Below, one piece after another: positions 7,237-14,483 of a stretch of DNA of 32,813 bases. The stretch spans positions 1 to 32,813 of the forward strand of contig NZ_JTHN01000010.1 of assembly GCF_001399685.1 (NCBI RefSeq), given 5' to 3'. A program made the translations under genes and the position numbers. Each line of letters opens with the position of its first letter. The stretch's first letter is position 1. This stretch comes from Paenibacillus sp. A3 (GTDB lineage Bacteria > Bacillota > Bacilli > Paenibacillales > NBRC-103111). A model generated the notes under the pieces. It saw nothing but the letters and a program-made list of their open reading frames with translations. It was not told the DNA's origin and did not search any database.

Positions 7237-7467
7237 ATGGATCGCATGTTTCGCGTTCTCGGCTTCTGGACGCTCGTAATCGGGCTCATGGCGTTGGCCG
7301 GCGACTTTATTCCGATGGCGCTCATCTTTTTCGCCCAGACGGCGATTTTCACGCTGTTAGGATACATGAAATTGTCCGAACGTGCCTACATATTGATTTT
7401 TTGGGGCTACATGATTGTTTCGTTTACAGGGTTTACCTACTGGTCATTTTTCAAAATGTCCATCTAA
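7237..7467 (+). CDS. DUF2626 family small membrane protein (YqgY-like)
   Basis: A 76-aa protein with three hydrophobic segments (MFRVLGFWTLVIGLMALAG, ALIFFAQTAIFTLLGYM, YILIFWGYMIVSFTGFTYW). Length, the MDRMFRVLGFWT start and SFTGFTYW near the end match DUF2626 (YqgY-like) proteins of Bacillales. Function is unknown. A GAGAGGGGGA site precedes the ATG. It is monocistronic, between a strong promoter (7158-7186) and the bidirectional terminator at 7505-7548. Confidence 0.8.
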   Translation: MDRMFRVLGFWTLVIGLMALAGDFIPMALIFFAQTAIFTLLGYMKLSERAYILIFWGYMIVSFTGFTYWSFFKMSI

Positions 7468-7504
7468 TCCTGCCAGTCCGGAAAAAAGTAAGCGAATACG
7501 GAGA

Positions 7505-7548
7505 CAAAAAGGCGAACCGCAAGCTTCAGTGCGGTTCGCCTTTTTTTT
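7505..7548. terminator. Bidirectional intrinsic terminator (DUF2626 gene / methyltransferase gene)
   Basis: A perfect 11-bp inverted repeat (GGCGAACCGCA 7511-7521, TGCGGTTCGCC 7530-7540) with an 8-nt loop. Eight T follow on the plus strand and a run of A precedes it, so it works both ways. The stop codon of the minus-strand gene (7526-7528) lies inside the loop region. Confidence 0.9.
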
Positions 7549-8653
7549 GAACTAAAACCTTGAATAGCTCACTCATCCGGTCGCTGAGGAGCAGCTGCCG
7601 AATGGCCCGATTGCGCCGTGCCTGCGGCGAGAACGGGTCGCGGGCGTCATGATCGCTCAGCTCGTCAAGCAATCCCTGCTCCAGCAAAAATTGCTTCTGG
7701 CTTAGCAGGTCCGAAGGCTCCAGCCCCGCTTCCTTCCCAGCATCGATCAATGCGCTGAAATTGACATGGGCGGTCATATCCTGCTCGCCAGGGAACGCCA
7801 GCGGCGTATCGGAAGCTTGGTGCTTCCGGTAACACAGCAGCGTTCCGTTCATCCGGTGCGGGGCGTACAGCTCTTCCCTGACGTGCCCGTAGTCGATCGT
7901 CAGCAGCACACTGCCGATCCCCAAGCTGCCGGCAACTCCCCGAAGCCAGCGAAGCGCGTCCAAACTGACTTCGAAACGCTGACCCGTTCTCGGCGGAATC
8001 GCTTCCTTGCGGATAAAGGCCTCAAGCTCGCCGCCCGACAACGGCCTTTCCACCTCTGTCAGACATTTCTGATCCTCATCCCAGCCAACCCGGATTTCCC
8101 GCCACCCGGCTTCGCGGTTAACGATCCGGTACACTGGAAAGGCATCCGGCAGCTCGTTGGACAATACCAACGTGTTTTGCCAAGGACCCGCCGCGTGCCA
8201 TTCCTCGGCCGTGACATAGCTCACAAGCCCCGTATGAGGCGCCAGCGCCTCCGATTGAAGACTCCGGTGGACAGGGCTCTTTTCGACGCTGATGAAGCGC
8301 AGGCGCGCGTACAGCGCCGGAGAGCCGCTCCGGATGGCGTCAAGCATTTGTCTCGCTAAAGTTCCGTCGCCCCCTCCCCACTCCGTTAAGCAGATCTCGC
8401 CGCTCCGCGTTTCCGCAAAGCTTCGAACGTAGGCGGCCAGCATGTCGCCCAGCACGCTGCCGACCGAAGAGCTCGTATAAAAGTCGCCTGCCCGGCCGAT
8501 TTTGCGATTCGAATTCATATAATAGCCCAAGCTCGGATGATACAAACACAAATCCATATAGTCCCGGAACGAAATCGCCCGGTCCGGCTGCATTTCAATC
8601 TGTTCCCGAATCGCTTGCAGCAGCGGGGAATCGTTCGCCTGCTCCGTTTTCAT
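7526..8653 (-). CDS. MidA/NDUFAF7-type SAM-dependent methyltransferase (COG1565)
   Basis: Class I methyltransferase of 375 aa. Family hallmarks are ISFRDYMDLCLYHPSLGYYM near the N-terminus, then GRAGDFYTSSSVGSVLGDML and motif I as LTEWGGGDGTLARQML, where AdoMet binds. Later VLSNELPDAFPVYRIV and SVLLTIDYGHVREELYAPHR match the conserved NE(L/P)-D and DYG elements. Mitochondrial relatives methylate an arginine of a complex I subunit; bacterial targets are not established. The ATG at 8653 has AGAGGCGG upstream; a TTG seven codons earlier lacks a ribosome binding site. Motif I reads EWGGGDGTL rather than the more common ELGAGxGTL. It is convergent with the DUF2626 gene. Confidence 0.85.
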   Translation of the reverse strand: MKTEQANDSPLLQAIREQIEMQPDRAISFRDYMDLCLYHPSLGYYMNSNRKIGRAGDFYTSSSVGSVLGDMLAAYVRSFAETRSGEICLTEWGGGDGTLARQMLDAIRSGSPALYARLRFISVEKSPVHRSLQSEALAPHTGLVSYVTAEEWHAAGPWQNTLVLSNELPDAFPVYRIVNREAGWREIRVGWDEDQKCLTEVERPLSGGELEAFIRKEAIPPRTGQRFEVSLDALRWLRGVAGSLGIGSVLLTIDYGHVREELYAPHRMNGTLLCYRKHQASDTPLAFPGEQDMTAHVNFSALIDAGKEAGLEPSDLLSQKQFLLEQGLLDELSDHDARDPFSPQARRNRAIRQLLLSDRMSELFKVLVQKKGEPH

Positions 8654-8681
8654 GCGCCTACCGCCTCTCGCCAAATTACTA

Positions 8682-8710
8682 AAGACAAAACCTCCCCCAC
8701 TCGCTATAAT
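8682..8710 (+). promoter_or_regulatory. Candidate promoter of the lipoprotein gene
   Basis: AAGACA (8682-8687), a 17-bp spacer and a perfect TATAAT (8705-8710), about 32 bp upstream of the TTG start. Confidence 0.5.
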
Positions 8711-8742
8711 AGGATGAGAAAAATAGGAGAGGAAGCAGAGCC

Positions 8743-9687
8743 TTGTTTAAACCACGAACCATCTTCTGCGCGGCGCTTATAAGCTGCACCGTTCTGCTAA
8801 CATCCGCCTGCACCGATCATCAGCAGGTGAAGCAGGATTTGATGCAAGCTGTCGCCAAGCAGGAGCAAATCCAAAGCTACCGATATGCCGGGGAAGCGGA
8901 GCTGAAGCTGGACGCTTCTTTATTTTCGGGCTCGCAACCGGTAACTGCCGCTTTGCTAGGCCTGGTCAAAGAAAGCAAGTTCGAATACAGCGGGCTGGTT
9001 TCGCTGGCAGATCCGGTCCGAATGGAAGCCTCGGTCAAACTAACGCCGAAAGGCGCGGCCTCGCCCATCGAACTGCCGTTTCTTCTTAAAGATAACAAAA
9101 TGTATCTGCAGATGCCAGCCATTACGAAAGCGGACGAATATTTGATGCTGCCGCTGGACAAGCAAGCGGACAAGCTCAAAAACACCGGAAGGCTGAGCGC
9201 TTCCCTTACGGGCAAGCTGCTGGAAGGAGTCAACCCGAAATGGCTGGAGCCGGGCAGCAAGGACGAGAAGCTTGCCGACGGGGAACCGGCGAAGCGCATT
9301 ACGCTTACGGTGACGGACAAGAACAAACAGGAAGCGGCAAAATATTTCACAACCGCACTGCCGTCCGTGCTTAACGAGCTGATGACCAGCGGACTGAGCG
9401 GAACGGGACAAACCGGGGAATGGAAAACATCGCTGGAGCGGATCAAGATCGAAGCTCCTACGACGCTAAGTATCCTGATTGACAATCAAGGTTTTATCCG
9501 CGAGCAAACCGGAAAGCTTTATTTTTCGGTTGAAGGCGGAAACGATGCGAAAAACAGCGTGGAATGGACGTACAAGGTGCAAGAGATCAATCAGACGCCT
9601 GCCTTTACGAAAGAAACGCCGAAGCAGGTAAAACGTGCAGAAGACATTTTACGATTGCTCCCTAAGCCTCAAGCGGGCAAAAAGTAA
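8743..9687 (+). CDS. Lipoprotein of unknown function
   Basis: A 314-aa predicted lipoprotein. The signal peptide ends in a lipobox (LTSAC, Cys23). The mature protein is rich in alternating beta-strand pattern (SYRYAGEAELKL, FEYSGLVSLADPVRMEASVKL, IELPFLLKDNKMYLQMP, KRITLTVTDKNKQEAAKYF), reminiscent of DUF6612/LolA-like fold lipoproteins that bind hydrophobic ligands; that assignment is inference only. The start is TTG at 8743 with AGGAGAGGAAG upstream at slightly long spacing. It has its own promoter and is closed by a terminator at 9702-9731. Not recognised beyond this; no enzyme motif is visible. Confidence 0.75.
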   Translation: MFKPRTIFCAALISCTVLLTSACTDHQQVKQDLMQAVAKQEQIQSYRYAGEAELKLDASLFSGSQPVTAALLGLVKESKFEYSGLVSLADPVRMEASVKLTPKGAASPIELPFLLKDNKMYLQMPAITKADEYLMLPLDKQADKLKNTGRLSASLTGKLLEGVNPKWLEPGSKDEKLADGEPAKRITLTVTDKNKQEAAKYFTTALPSVLNELMTSGLSGTGQTGEWKTSLERIKIEAPTTLSILIDNQGFIREQTGKLYFSVEGGNDAKNSVEWTYKVQEINQTPAFTKETPKQVKRAEDILRLLPKPQAGKK

Positions 9688-9701
9688 CGTGACGGAAGCC
9701 C

Positions 9702-9731
9702 TTCCATGGCACAGCGCCGTGGAATTTTTTT
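9702..9731 (+). terminator. Intrinsic terminator after the lipoprotein gene
   Basis: TTCCATGGC (9702-9710) pairs with GCCGTGGAA (9716-9724) over 9 bp with one wobble and a 5-nt loop, followed by seven T. Confidence 0.85.
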
Positions 9732-9759
9732 GTCATGTTTTTCCCATTCCTATGATAAT
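9730..9759 (+). promoter_or_regulatory. Candidate promoter of the coiled-coil protein gene
   Basis: TTGTCA (9730-9735), an 18-bp spacer and GATAAT (9754-9759). The -35 overlaps the T-run of the preceding terminator. It is about 25 bp upstream of the ATG, so the leader would be very short. Confidence 0.5.
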
Positions 9760-9784
9760 CTTTAGTTGAAAGGACGGGAGGGAC

Positions 9785-10900
9785 ATGCGTGTGAATATAC
9801 GCCAATGGGCTATCCTTGCACTTTTCACGGTTTACGGATGTTTATCCGCCTTCTGGCCCTATTCCGCGTATGCGGAGAGCGGACGAGCGGACAGAAGCTT
9901 GCTGCAGAAAGGCCTTACCATCTACGAGATCGATCAGGAGCTAAGCCGCATTGCCGACCAGGAAATCAAGCTCCAGGCGCAGATGCAGAACGCAGAACAG
10001 CAAATTCGCGAAGCGGAGCATTCCACAAGCGAGGCGAAAATACACGCCGCCAAAGTCGTCCGCTCTTATTATATGGGCGACCGCGATTCGCTGTGGGCGC
10101 TGCTGTTCTCGGTAGGTTCGTTCTCCGATGCGGTTTCGGTGCTCGACTATCTGCAAATGATTCTGCGCAACGATAAACAAGCGCTTCAGCGTCATACGGA
10201 TGCATGGCAGCGGCTGGCATCGGTCAAAAAAGAGCTGGCGGAAGCCCATACCTCCCTGCAGCGGACGAAAGAGCGTTACTTGCAGCAGCGGGAACGGCTT
10301 GCCGCGCTCCAGAAAGAAGTGGACGATCAGCTCGCCGATAGCAAGGAGCAGGCTGCGCTGCTTCAGCAGCAGATGCTCGAGCTCAACAAGCTATGGGAGG
10401 ACAAGGGCATCCCGCTGTTCAAGACGTACTTCCAAGCGCTTGCAGGTGCGATGCAGCAGCTTCCCGAGCTGGTGACGTCCGGCGGCGGCAAGAACAAGAA
10501 CGGCAATCTGGTCATGAACGGGGTAAATTATACGTTTCAGATGACGGACAGTGAGCTGAACGATTTTTTGCGTAAAAAAAACGAGCGGTTCCGCAATCTG
10601 ACGTTTCACTTCTATCCCGATCAAGTATCGGCCTCCGGGCAGGAAGGCGATATTGCCGTCATGATCCGGGGAAGCTACGAAATGGCCGTGATGGACGACG
10701 GAACAAGCAAACCGTTTATCCGGTTCCGGATTCTGGAGATGCAGTTCAACGGCTTTTCCCTGCCTTCCACGACGGTGGAGGAATTCGAAAAAAGCTTTGA
10801 TCTGGGGATCTACCCTCAAAATATCGCCTCGTTTTTGCAAGTGACCGGCGTCCGGCTGGAGGAAGGAAAGTTAAGCATCATGCTGAAGCTGGCCTTATAA
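9785..10900 (+). CDS. Exported coiled-coil protein, PcsB/CwlO-like N-terminal part, without a hydrolase domain
   Basis: A 371-aa secreted protein. A signal peptide (hydrophobic 8-24, likely cleavage after AYA, 28-30) is followed by two long coiled-coil arms (about 45-95 and 133-205). Between them lies VVRSYYMGDRDSLWALLFSVG then FSDAVSVLDYLQMI, closely resembling the hinge of the PcsB/CwlO/EnvC coiled-coil domain (aromatic, GD, LLFS, SFSD, LDYLQ). No NlpC/P60, CHAP or LytM catalytic domain follows. Instead, residues about 240-371 form a predicted alpha/beta domain that starts with a MTDSELNDFLRKKN helix and continues as regular strands, a pattern resembling YpmS/DUF2993-like lipid-binding domains; this is inference. 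The ATG has GGGAGGGAC upstream. It lies 28 bp before the next gene, probably in one operon. Confidence 0.75.
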   Translation: MRVNIRQWAILALFTVYGCLSAFWPYSAYAESGRADRSLLQKGLTIYEIDQELSRIADQEIKLQAQMQNAEQQIREAEHSTSEAKIHAAKVVRSYYMGDRDSLWALLFSVGSFSDAVSVLDYLQMILRNDKQALQRHTDAWQRLASVKKELAEAHTSLQRTKERYLQQRERLAALQKEVDDQLADSKEQAALLQQQMLELNKLWEDKGIPLFKTYFQALAGAMQQLPELVTSGGGKNKNGNLVMNGVNYTFQMTDSELNDFLRKKNERFRNLTFHFYPDQVSASGQEGDIAVMIRGSYEMAVMDDGTSKPFIRFRILEMQFNGFSLPSTTVEEFEKSFDLGIYPQNIASFLQVTGVRLEEGKLSIMLKLAL

Positions 10901-10928
10901 CTTCTGAGCCGCCCCGAAGAAGAGGAGC

Positions 10929-11471
10929 GTGAAGACGTTGACGGAGCCCGTACTCAAATATGCGGCAGCCCTGGAGCTACCCGAAGACAAGCGGGCCGGC
11001 TATTATGCCCAGATTGTTAAAGCACTGGCCGGAAAGACTGCCTTGTTCGACCGCGACAAGGAGTTAATGATTTTCTCGTCCCCGGAAGAGCTGGAGCGGC
11101 TCAAGCCCATTTTGGAGCAGTATGCCATTCCGTCTGAGGAGCTGAGCGTGCTGCTGCTTCCGGCTCCGGTCACGACGTATCCGGCCTTCGGCGATTACGG
11201 CTTTGTCAGCCGCTTGGAGAACGTTTACTTGTATGCGGAGCTCGTCGCCGTATTCCGGCTGCGGGCTGCGGCGGATAAGAACGATCCGCTCGGGCGGGCT
11301 TTCGAGCCCCAGCAGGCGGAAGCGCAGCTTGAGGAGCATTTGCTTGCAGCTTGGCCGGAGACGGGAGGAGGCTCTGCTTTCGCCATCGAAGCGCAGCTGG
11401 CCGAGCTTGCCGAAGGCATTGCCCGCGCCTACTGCGGCGTTGTGGAATGGATTTATTCGCCGGAACGGTAA
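10929..11471 (+). CDS. Hypothetical protein, probable operon partner of the coiled-coil protein
   Basis: A soluble 177-180 aa protein with no signal peptide, membrane segment or motif I recognise. It is acidic and Ala/Leu/Glu-rich, with two apparent halves: an alpha/beta N-terminal part (ALFDRDKELMIFSSPEELER, LSVLLLPAPVTTYPAFGDYGFVSRLENVYLYAEL) and a mainly helical C-terminal part. The start is uncertain: GTG at 10929 lies 1 bp after GAGGAG, whereas the in-frame TTG at 10938 is spaced 10 bp from it and fits better. It lies 28 bp after the exported protein gene and ends 37 bp before a bidirectional terminator. A cytoplasmic partner of an exported protein is unexpected; a physical interaction is not implied. 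Confidence 0.65.
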   Translation: MKTLTEPVLKYAAALELPEDKRAGYYAQIVKALAGKTALFDRDKELMIFSSPEELERLKPILEQYAIPSEELSVLLLPAPVTTYPAFGDYGFVSRLENVYLYAELVAVFRLRAAADKNDPLGRAFEPQQAEAQLEEHLLAAWPETGGGSAFAIEAQLAELAEGIARAYCGVVEWIYSPER

Positions 11472-11502
11472 ACCACAAGAGAGGCTGAAGTCGTTCATAC
11501 AA

Positions 11503-11555
11503 CAAAAAACGGTGGTGCCACGATAGATTTCGTATCGCTGGCATCACCGTTTTTT
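11503..11555. terminator. Bidirectional intrinsic terminator (hypothetical gene / PhoH-like gene)
   Basis: A stem of about 17 bp (11509-11525 with 11533-11550; ACGGTG with CACCGT outermost, one bulge), with AAAAAA before it and TTTTTT after it. It serves the convergent genes ending at 11471 (plus) and 11569 (minus). Confidence 0.9.
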
Positions 11556-11568
11556 CGTTTAAGGCTCC

Positions 11569-12903
11569 CTACAGCAAATCGGCGGCAAGCTGCGCCAGAT
11601 GCGAGCGTTCCCCGCGCTCCAGCATGATATGCCCGCTGATTGTTTGTTCCTTAAAGCGCTCTACAACGTACGTAAGGCCGTTGCTCGAGGCGTCCAGATA
11701 CGGATGATCGATCTGCTCGGGATCGCCCAGCAGAACGATCTTACTGCCCTCGCCGACGCGGGAAACGATCGTTTTCACCTCATGCTTGGACAGGTTCTGC
11801 GCTTCGTCGATGATGATGAACTGACCGGGAATGGACCGCCCGCGGATGTAGGTCAACGCCTCGACTTGAATGCTGCCGAGCCCCGCCAATATTTTATCGA
11901 TATCGCCCGGTTTTTTCGTATCGAACAAATATTCCAAATTATCGTAAATAGGCTGCATCCACGGCCGCAGCTTTTCTTCTTTTTCCCCCGGCAAATAACC
12001 GATGTCCTTGCCCATCGGAACGACGGGACGGGCGATAAGCAGCTTCTTATACTTTCTTTCGTCCTCGACCTTCAATAAGCCTGCGGCAAGCGTCAGCAGC
12101 GTTTTCCCCGTTCCTGCTTTGCCCGTCAGCGTGACCAGTGGAATATCGTCGTTAAGCAGCAGCTCCAGCGCCATCCGCTGCTGGGCATTCCGCGCTGCGA
12201 TTCCCCAGATCGGATCGTTGCTTAGGTAAAGCGGCTCCAGCTTCTTCCCGTCGGCATTCACTTTAAGCAGCGCCGACTTGCTGGTGCCCATCTCGTCTTT
12301 CAGGATGACGAATTCGTGCGGATGAAGCGTATAGCCGAGCTGCAGCGAATTGATGCCTAAATAACGGTACGTGTAAAACTCGTCGATGACCGAAGGGTGC
12401 ACCAGCAAGGTCAAATGCCCGGTGTAAATGTCTCCGGCCACGTTAACGACCCGGTCCGTCAAATAATCTTGCGCCGTAATGCCCAGCACGTCGGCTTTGA
12501 TCCGGACGAGCATGTCCTTGCTGACCAGAATAACCGGCTTCGGGTCGGATTTCTCCTTCTCTTCCAGCAAATAATTAAGCGCCACCGCCAAAATGCGGTT
12601 GTCATTCGTCACTTCGGCGAACACTTCCTGCAGCTTCGCGAAGCTCCGATGGTTCAGCTCCACCTTCAGGCTGCCGCCGCCGGGAAGTCCGATGCCTTCG
12701 AACAGCCGGCCGTCGCTGCGGAGCCCGTCGAGCATCCGGGAGATTTGCCGCGCATTGCGCCCCAGTTCGTCGGCATTGCGTTTCTTGGAGTCGATTTCCT
12801 CCAATACGACCGCCGGAATAATAATATCGTTATCTTCAAAAGCATAGATCGCGTTCGGGTCCTGCAGCAGCACATTGGTGTCCAGCACATAAATTTTTTT
12901 CAT
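11569..12903 (-). CDS. ylaK: PIN-PhoH family ATPase/RNase (YlaK-like)
   Basis: A 444-aa two-domain protein. The N-terminal PIN domain (residues 1-150) carries acidic residues of a Mg-dependent ribonuclease fold (VLDTNVLLQDP, VVLEEIDSKK, NDNRILAVA, VSKDMLVR). The C-terminal PhoH ATPase has Walker A GKAGTGKT (261-268) and Walker B FIIIDEAQN (362-370), followed by LLGDPEQID. PIN-PhoH (PhoH2) proteins elsewhere act as RNA helicase/RNases; the B. subtilis YlaK role is unsettled. The preferred start is the second of two tandem ATGs (12903), 7 bp after GGGAGGG; the first (12906) is possible. It is divergent from the YlaJ-like lipoprotein gene, with about 107 bp between starts. The gene neighbourhood supports the ylaK assignment. 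Confidence 0.9.
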   Translation of the reverse strand: MKKIYVLDTNVLLQDPNAIYAFEDNDIIIPAVVLEEIDSKKRNADELGRNARQISRMLDGLRSDGRLFEGIGLPGGGSLKVELNHRSFAKLQEVFAEVTNDNRILAVALNYLLEEKEKSDPKPVILVSKDMLVRIKADVLGITAQDYLTDRVVNVAGDIYTGHLTLLVHPSVIDEFYTYRYLGINSLQLGYTLHPHEFVILKDEMGTSKSALLKVNADGKKLEPLYLSNDPIWGIAARNAQQRMALELLLNDDIPLVTLTGKAGTGKTLLTLAAGLLKVEDERKYKKLLIARPVVPMGKDIGYLPGEKEEKLRPWMQPIYDNLEYLFDTKKPGDIDKILAGLGSIQVEALTYIRGRSIPGQFIIIDEAQNLSKHEVKTIVSRVGEGSKIVLLGDPEQIDHPYLDASSNGLTYVVERFKEQTISGHIMLERGERSHLAQLAADLL

Positions 12904-12918
12904 CATGAGTCCCTCCCA

Positions 12919-12937
12919 GGTTCGGTGTTTGGTTCGG
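12919..12937. repeat. Short direct repeat between divergent ylaK and ylaJ
   Basis: GGTTCGG occurs at 12919-12925 and 12931-12937, 12 bp apart, next to the ylaK ribosome binding site. It may be chance or a regulator site in the leader of ylaK. Confidence 0.3.
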
Positions 12938-13010
12938 CTCAATACATAGGAATTTTCCCGTCAGGACAAACTAGCCAAAGCCGATGACGAAAAGAAAGGA
13001 CGATTTGCTG

Positions 13011-13532
13011 ATGAAATTGTTTGTCGTGACCCTCTTGATGTTGTCCGCTGTCGTGTCAGGATGTAACCAAGCACCAAAAAATGGAGCTGCCCCCTCGCAG
13101 AGCGCCGATTCGAACCGGCAAGTACAAGTGAAGCAAACGGCACCGCAGAAAAAAGAAATTCAGGACCCCCGCGCCGTTGCCAGCAGGCTGGAGCAAATCG
13201 CCGTCAGCGTGCCGAATGTGGAGAGCGCCAATTGCGTCGTCTTCGGCAATACGGCCGTTGTGGGAATCAACGTCCCGCCTGCAATGGATCGCGCGAAAGT
13301 CGGAACGATCAAGCTGTCTGTCGCGGAGGCGCTCAAAAAAGATCCGTACGGAGTGGATGCGCTTGTAACCTCGGATATGGATTTAAACCAGCGCTTGTGG
13401 AACATCAGGCAGCAAGCGATGAACGGCAGGCCGATCAATGGCTTCGCTGAGGAAATGGCGGCCATTATCGGCAGGATCGTTCCACAGATGCCGCGTGACG
13501 TGAATCCGCTGCAATCGCAGCCGCCCGGTTAA
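13011..13532 (+). CDS. ylaJ: YhcN/YlaJ family sporulation lipoprotein
   Basis: A 173-aa lipoprotein with signal MKLFVVTLLMLSAVVSGC (lipid-modified Cys18) and a Gln/Ser/Ala/Pro-rich linker to about residue 55. The conserved YhcN/YlaJ domain follows: VASRLEQIAVSVPNVESANCVVFGNTAVVG, then LSVAEALKKDPYGVDALVTSDMDLNQRL. This pattern of an Ala/Val-rich strand, a vGid-type strand and the tD..l..ri helix occurs in spore membrane and cortex-associated lipoproteins. The ATG at 13011 sits 10 bp after AAAGGA; an in-frame ATG at 12984 would put nine charged residues before the signal peptide and is less likely. It is divergent from ylaK. Forespore expression is expected from the family, not shown here. Confidence 0.88.
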   Translation: MKLFVVTLLMLSAVVSGCNQAPKNGAAPSQSADSNRQVQVKQTAPQKKEIQDPRAVASRLEQIAVSVPNVESANCVVFGNTAVVGINVPPAMDRAKVGTIKLSVAEALKKDPYGVDALVTSDMDLNQRLWNIRQQAMNGRPINGFAEEMAAIIGRIVPQMPRDVNPLQSQPPG

Positions 13533-13581
13533 AGTAATCCGCAAGTTCCAGGCAGCAATCTGTAACGGTCATTTGAGGTGG

Positions 13582-13619
13582 AAAAAAAGCCTAGGACAGC
13601 AAACGGTCTTAGGCTTTTT
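13582..13619. terminator. Bidirectional intrinsic terminator (ylaJ / ylaL)
   Basis: AGCCTAGGAC (13589-13598) pairs with GTCTTAGGCT (13605-13614) with one wobble, flanked by seven A upstream and five T downstream. The TAA stop of the minus-strand gene (13609-13611) lies inside the right arm. Confidence 0.88.
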
Positions 13620-14061
13620 GCATCGCGTCGAACACCTGCGTGTCCAGCTTCTCAGCGGCACGCTTGTCGTACGTTTTTTCATATTCAGGCGCAACGGAAA
13701 TGCGCGCTCCGTAGAACATCGCATCGCGCACCGAGGCAATGTCAATATCATAGCAAGCCAGCTTGAACGGAACCCCATCAAGAGCTTCGGCAACCTGACG
13801 CGCACTTCCGTAAATCACGAAGACGGAGCCGGCGACGATAACCGTCAAATTCACATGCGCATGCTGCTGGATGTTCGTCAAAATGCGCGAACGCTGGTCG
13901 ACGGCAAAACGAACCGTCGTGCGGTCTCTAGCGAATAGCCACGAAATGGCGTTTGTCGCAGGCGAACCGGTTTCATGATCGATCGTGCTTAAGAGAGCAA
14001 ACGAATCCTTTTGGAGTAGATCGAAGAGCTGTTCCGATAAGGCTGTGATCGTTTCGGCCAT
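13609..14061 (-). CDS. ylaL: Pyridoxamine 5'-phosphate oxidase-like flavin-binding protein (YlaL-like)
   Basis: A 150-aa single-domain protein of the FMN-binding split-barrel superfamily. Visible features are the N-terminal helix and strand (LLQKDSFALLSTIDHETGSPATNAISWLFA), the next strands (TTVRFAVDQRSRILTNIQQHAHVNLTVIV) and SVFVIYGSARQVAE. It is shorter than true PNP oxidase and lacks the C-terminal dimerisation region, so a redox or haem/flavin-related role is possible; the substrate is unknown. A good AGGAGGGG site precedes the ATG. An extended -10 promoter (14103-14112) indicates separate transcription. Position beside ylaK/ylaJ supports the ylaL name. Confidence 0.8.
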   Translation of the reverse strand: MAETITALSEQLFDLLQKDSFALLSTIDHETGSPATNAISWLFARDRTTVRFAVDQRSRILTNIQQHAHVNLTVIVAGSVFVIYGSARQVAEALDGVPFKLACYDIDIASVRDAMFYGARISVAPEYEKTYDKRAAEKLDTQVFDAMQKA

Positions 14062-14102
14062 AGGTTCCCCTCCTGTAAAGGTTTGTCTCCGAATCTAAGA
14101 CC

Positions 14103-14112
14103 ATTATAGCAT
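14103..14112 (-). promoter_or_regulatory. Candidate ylaL promoter (extended -10)
   Basis: Minus-strand ATGCTATAAT contains TGn plus a perfect TATAAT (14108-14103), 42 bp upstream of the ylaL ATG. No good -35 is seen, as expected for an extended -10 promoter. Confidence 0.5.
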
Positions 14113-14201
14113 ACGGGTTAGGTAACAGCTACCAGCAGTTATCACGGACACTCCCTTCGGACAATGATATTTTATTGTATCTCGCCGTCCGGGGTTATAT
14201 G

Positions 14202-14477
14202 TCAATCATTGTATTTCGGATTCGAGTTAATGTCCGTTAAAAGCTGTTCGGCAAGCTCGCGGTCGAACCTTTTCGTATGGCTAACGCCTCCGGCCTCTTC
14301 GTACTCCACGGTATAGGTCTCTTCATCGGCTGTACGGACGAACCGTTCGAGATGATGGTCCTCCCGCAGGATCGTTTCGAAAAAATCTCTCGTCTCCGAT
14401 GCTGCCGCGTCGTCCGGCCGGGCCTCCGCCACAATGCTGATCTGCAGCCAATTGAACACCGCATCCTGTAAATTCAC
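14202..14477 (-). CDS. Hypothetical small acidic protein
   Basis: A 91-aa soluble, strongly acidic protein (for example RPDDAAASETRDFFETILRED and TADEETYTVEYEEAGG). The pattern is an N-terminal helix, a central helix, two short strands and a C-terminal helix (FDRELAEQLLTDIN). No family recognised. It begins at a GTG 6 bp after the preceding gene; its ribosome binding site GAGGG overlaps the end of that gene, so the two are translationally coupled. A partner role for the upstream protein is a reasonable inference. Confidence 0.65.
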   Translation of the reverse strand: MNLQDAVFNWLQISIVAEARPDDAAASETRDFFETILREDHHLERFVRTADEETYTVEYEEAGGVSHTKRFDRELAEQLLTDINSNPKYND

Positions 14478-14483
14478 AAGCCC

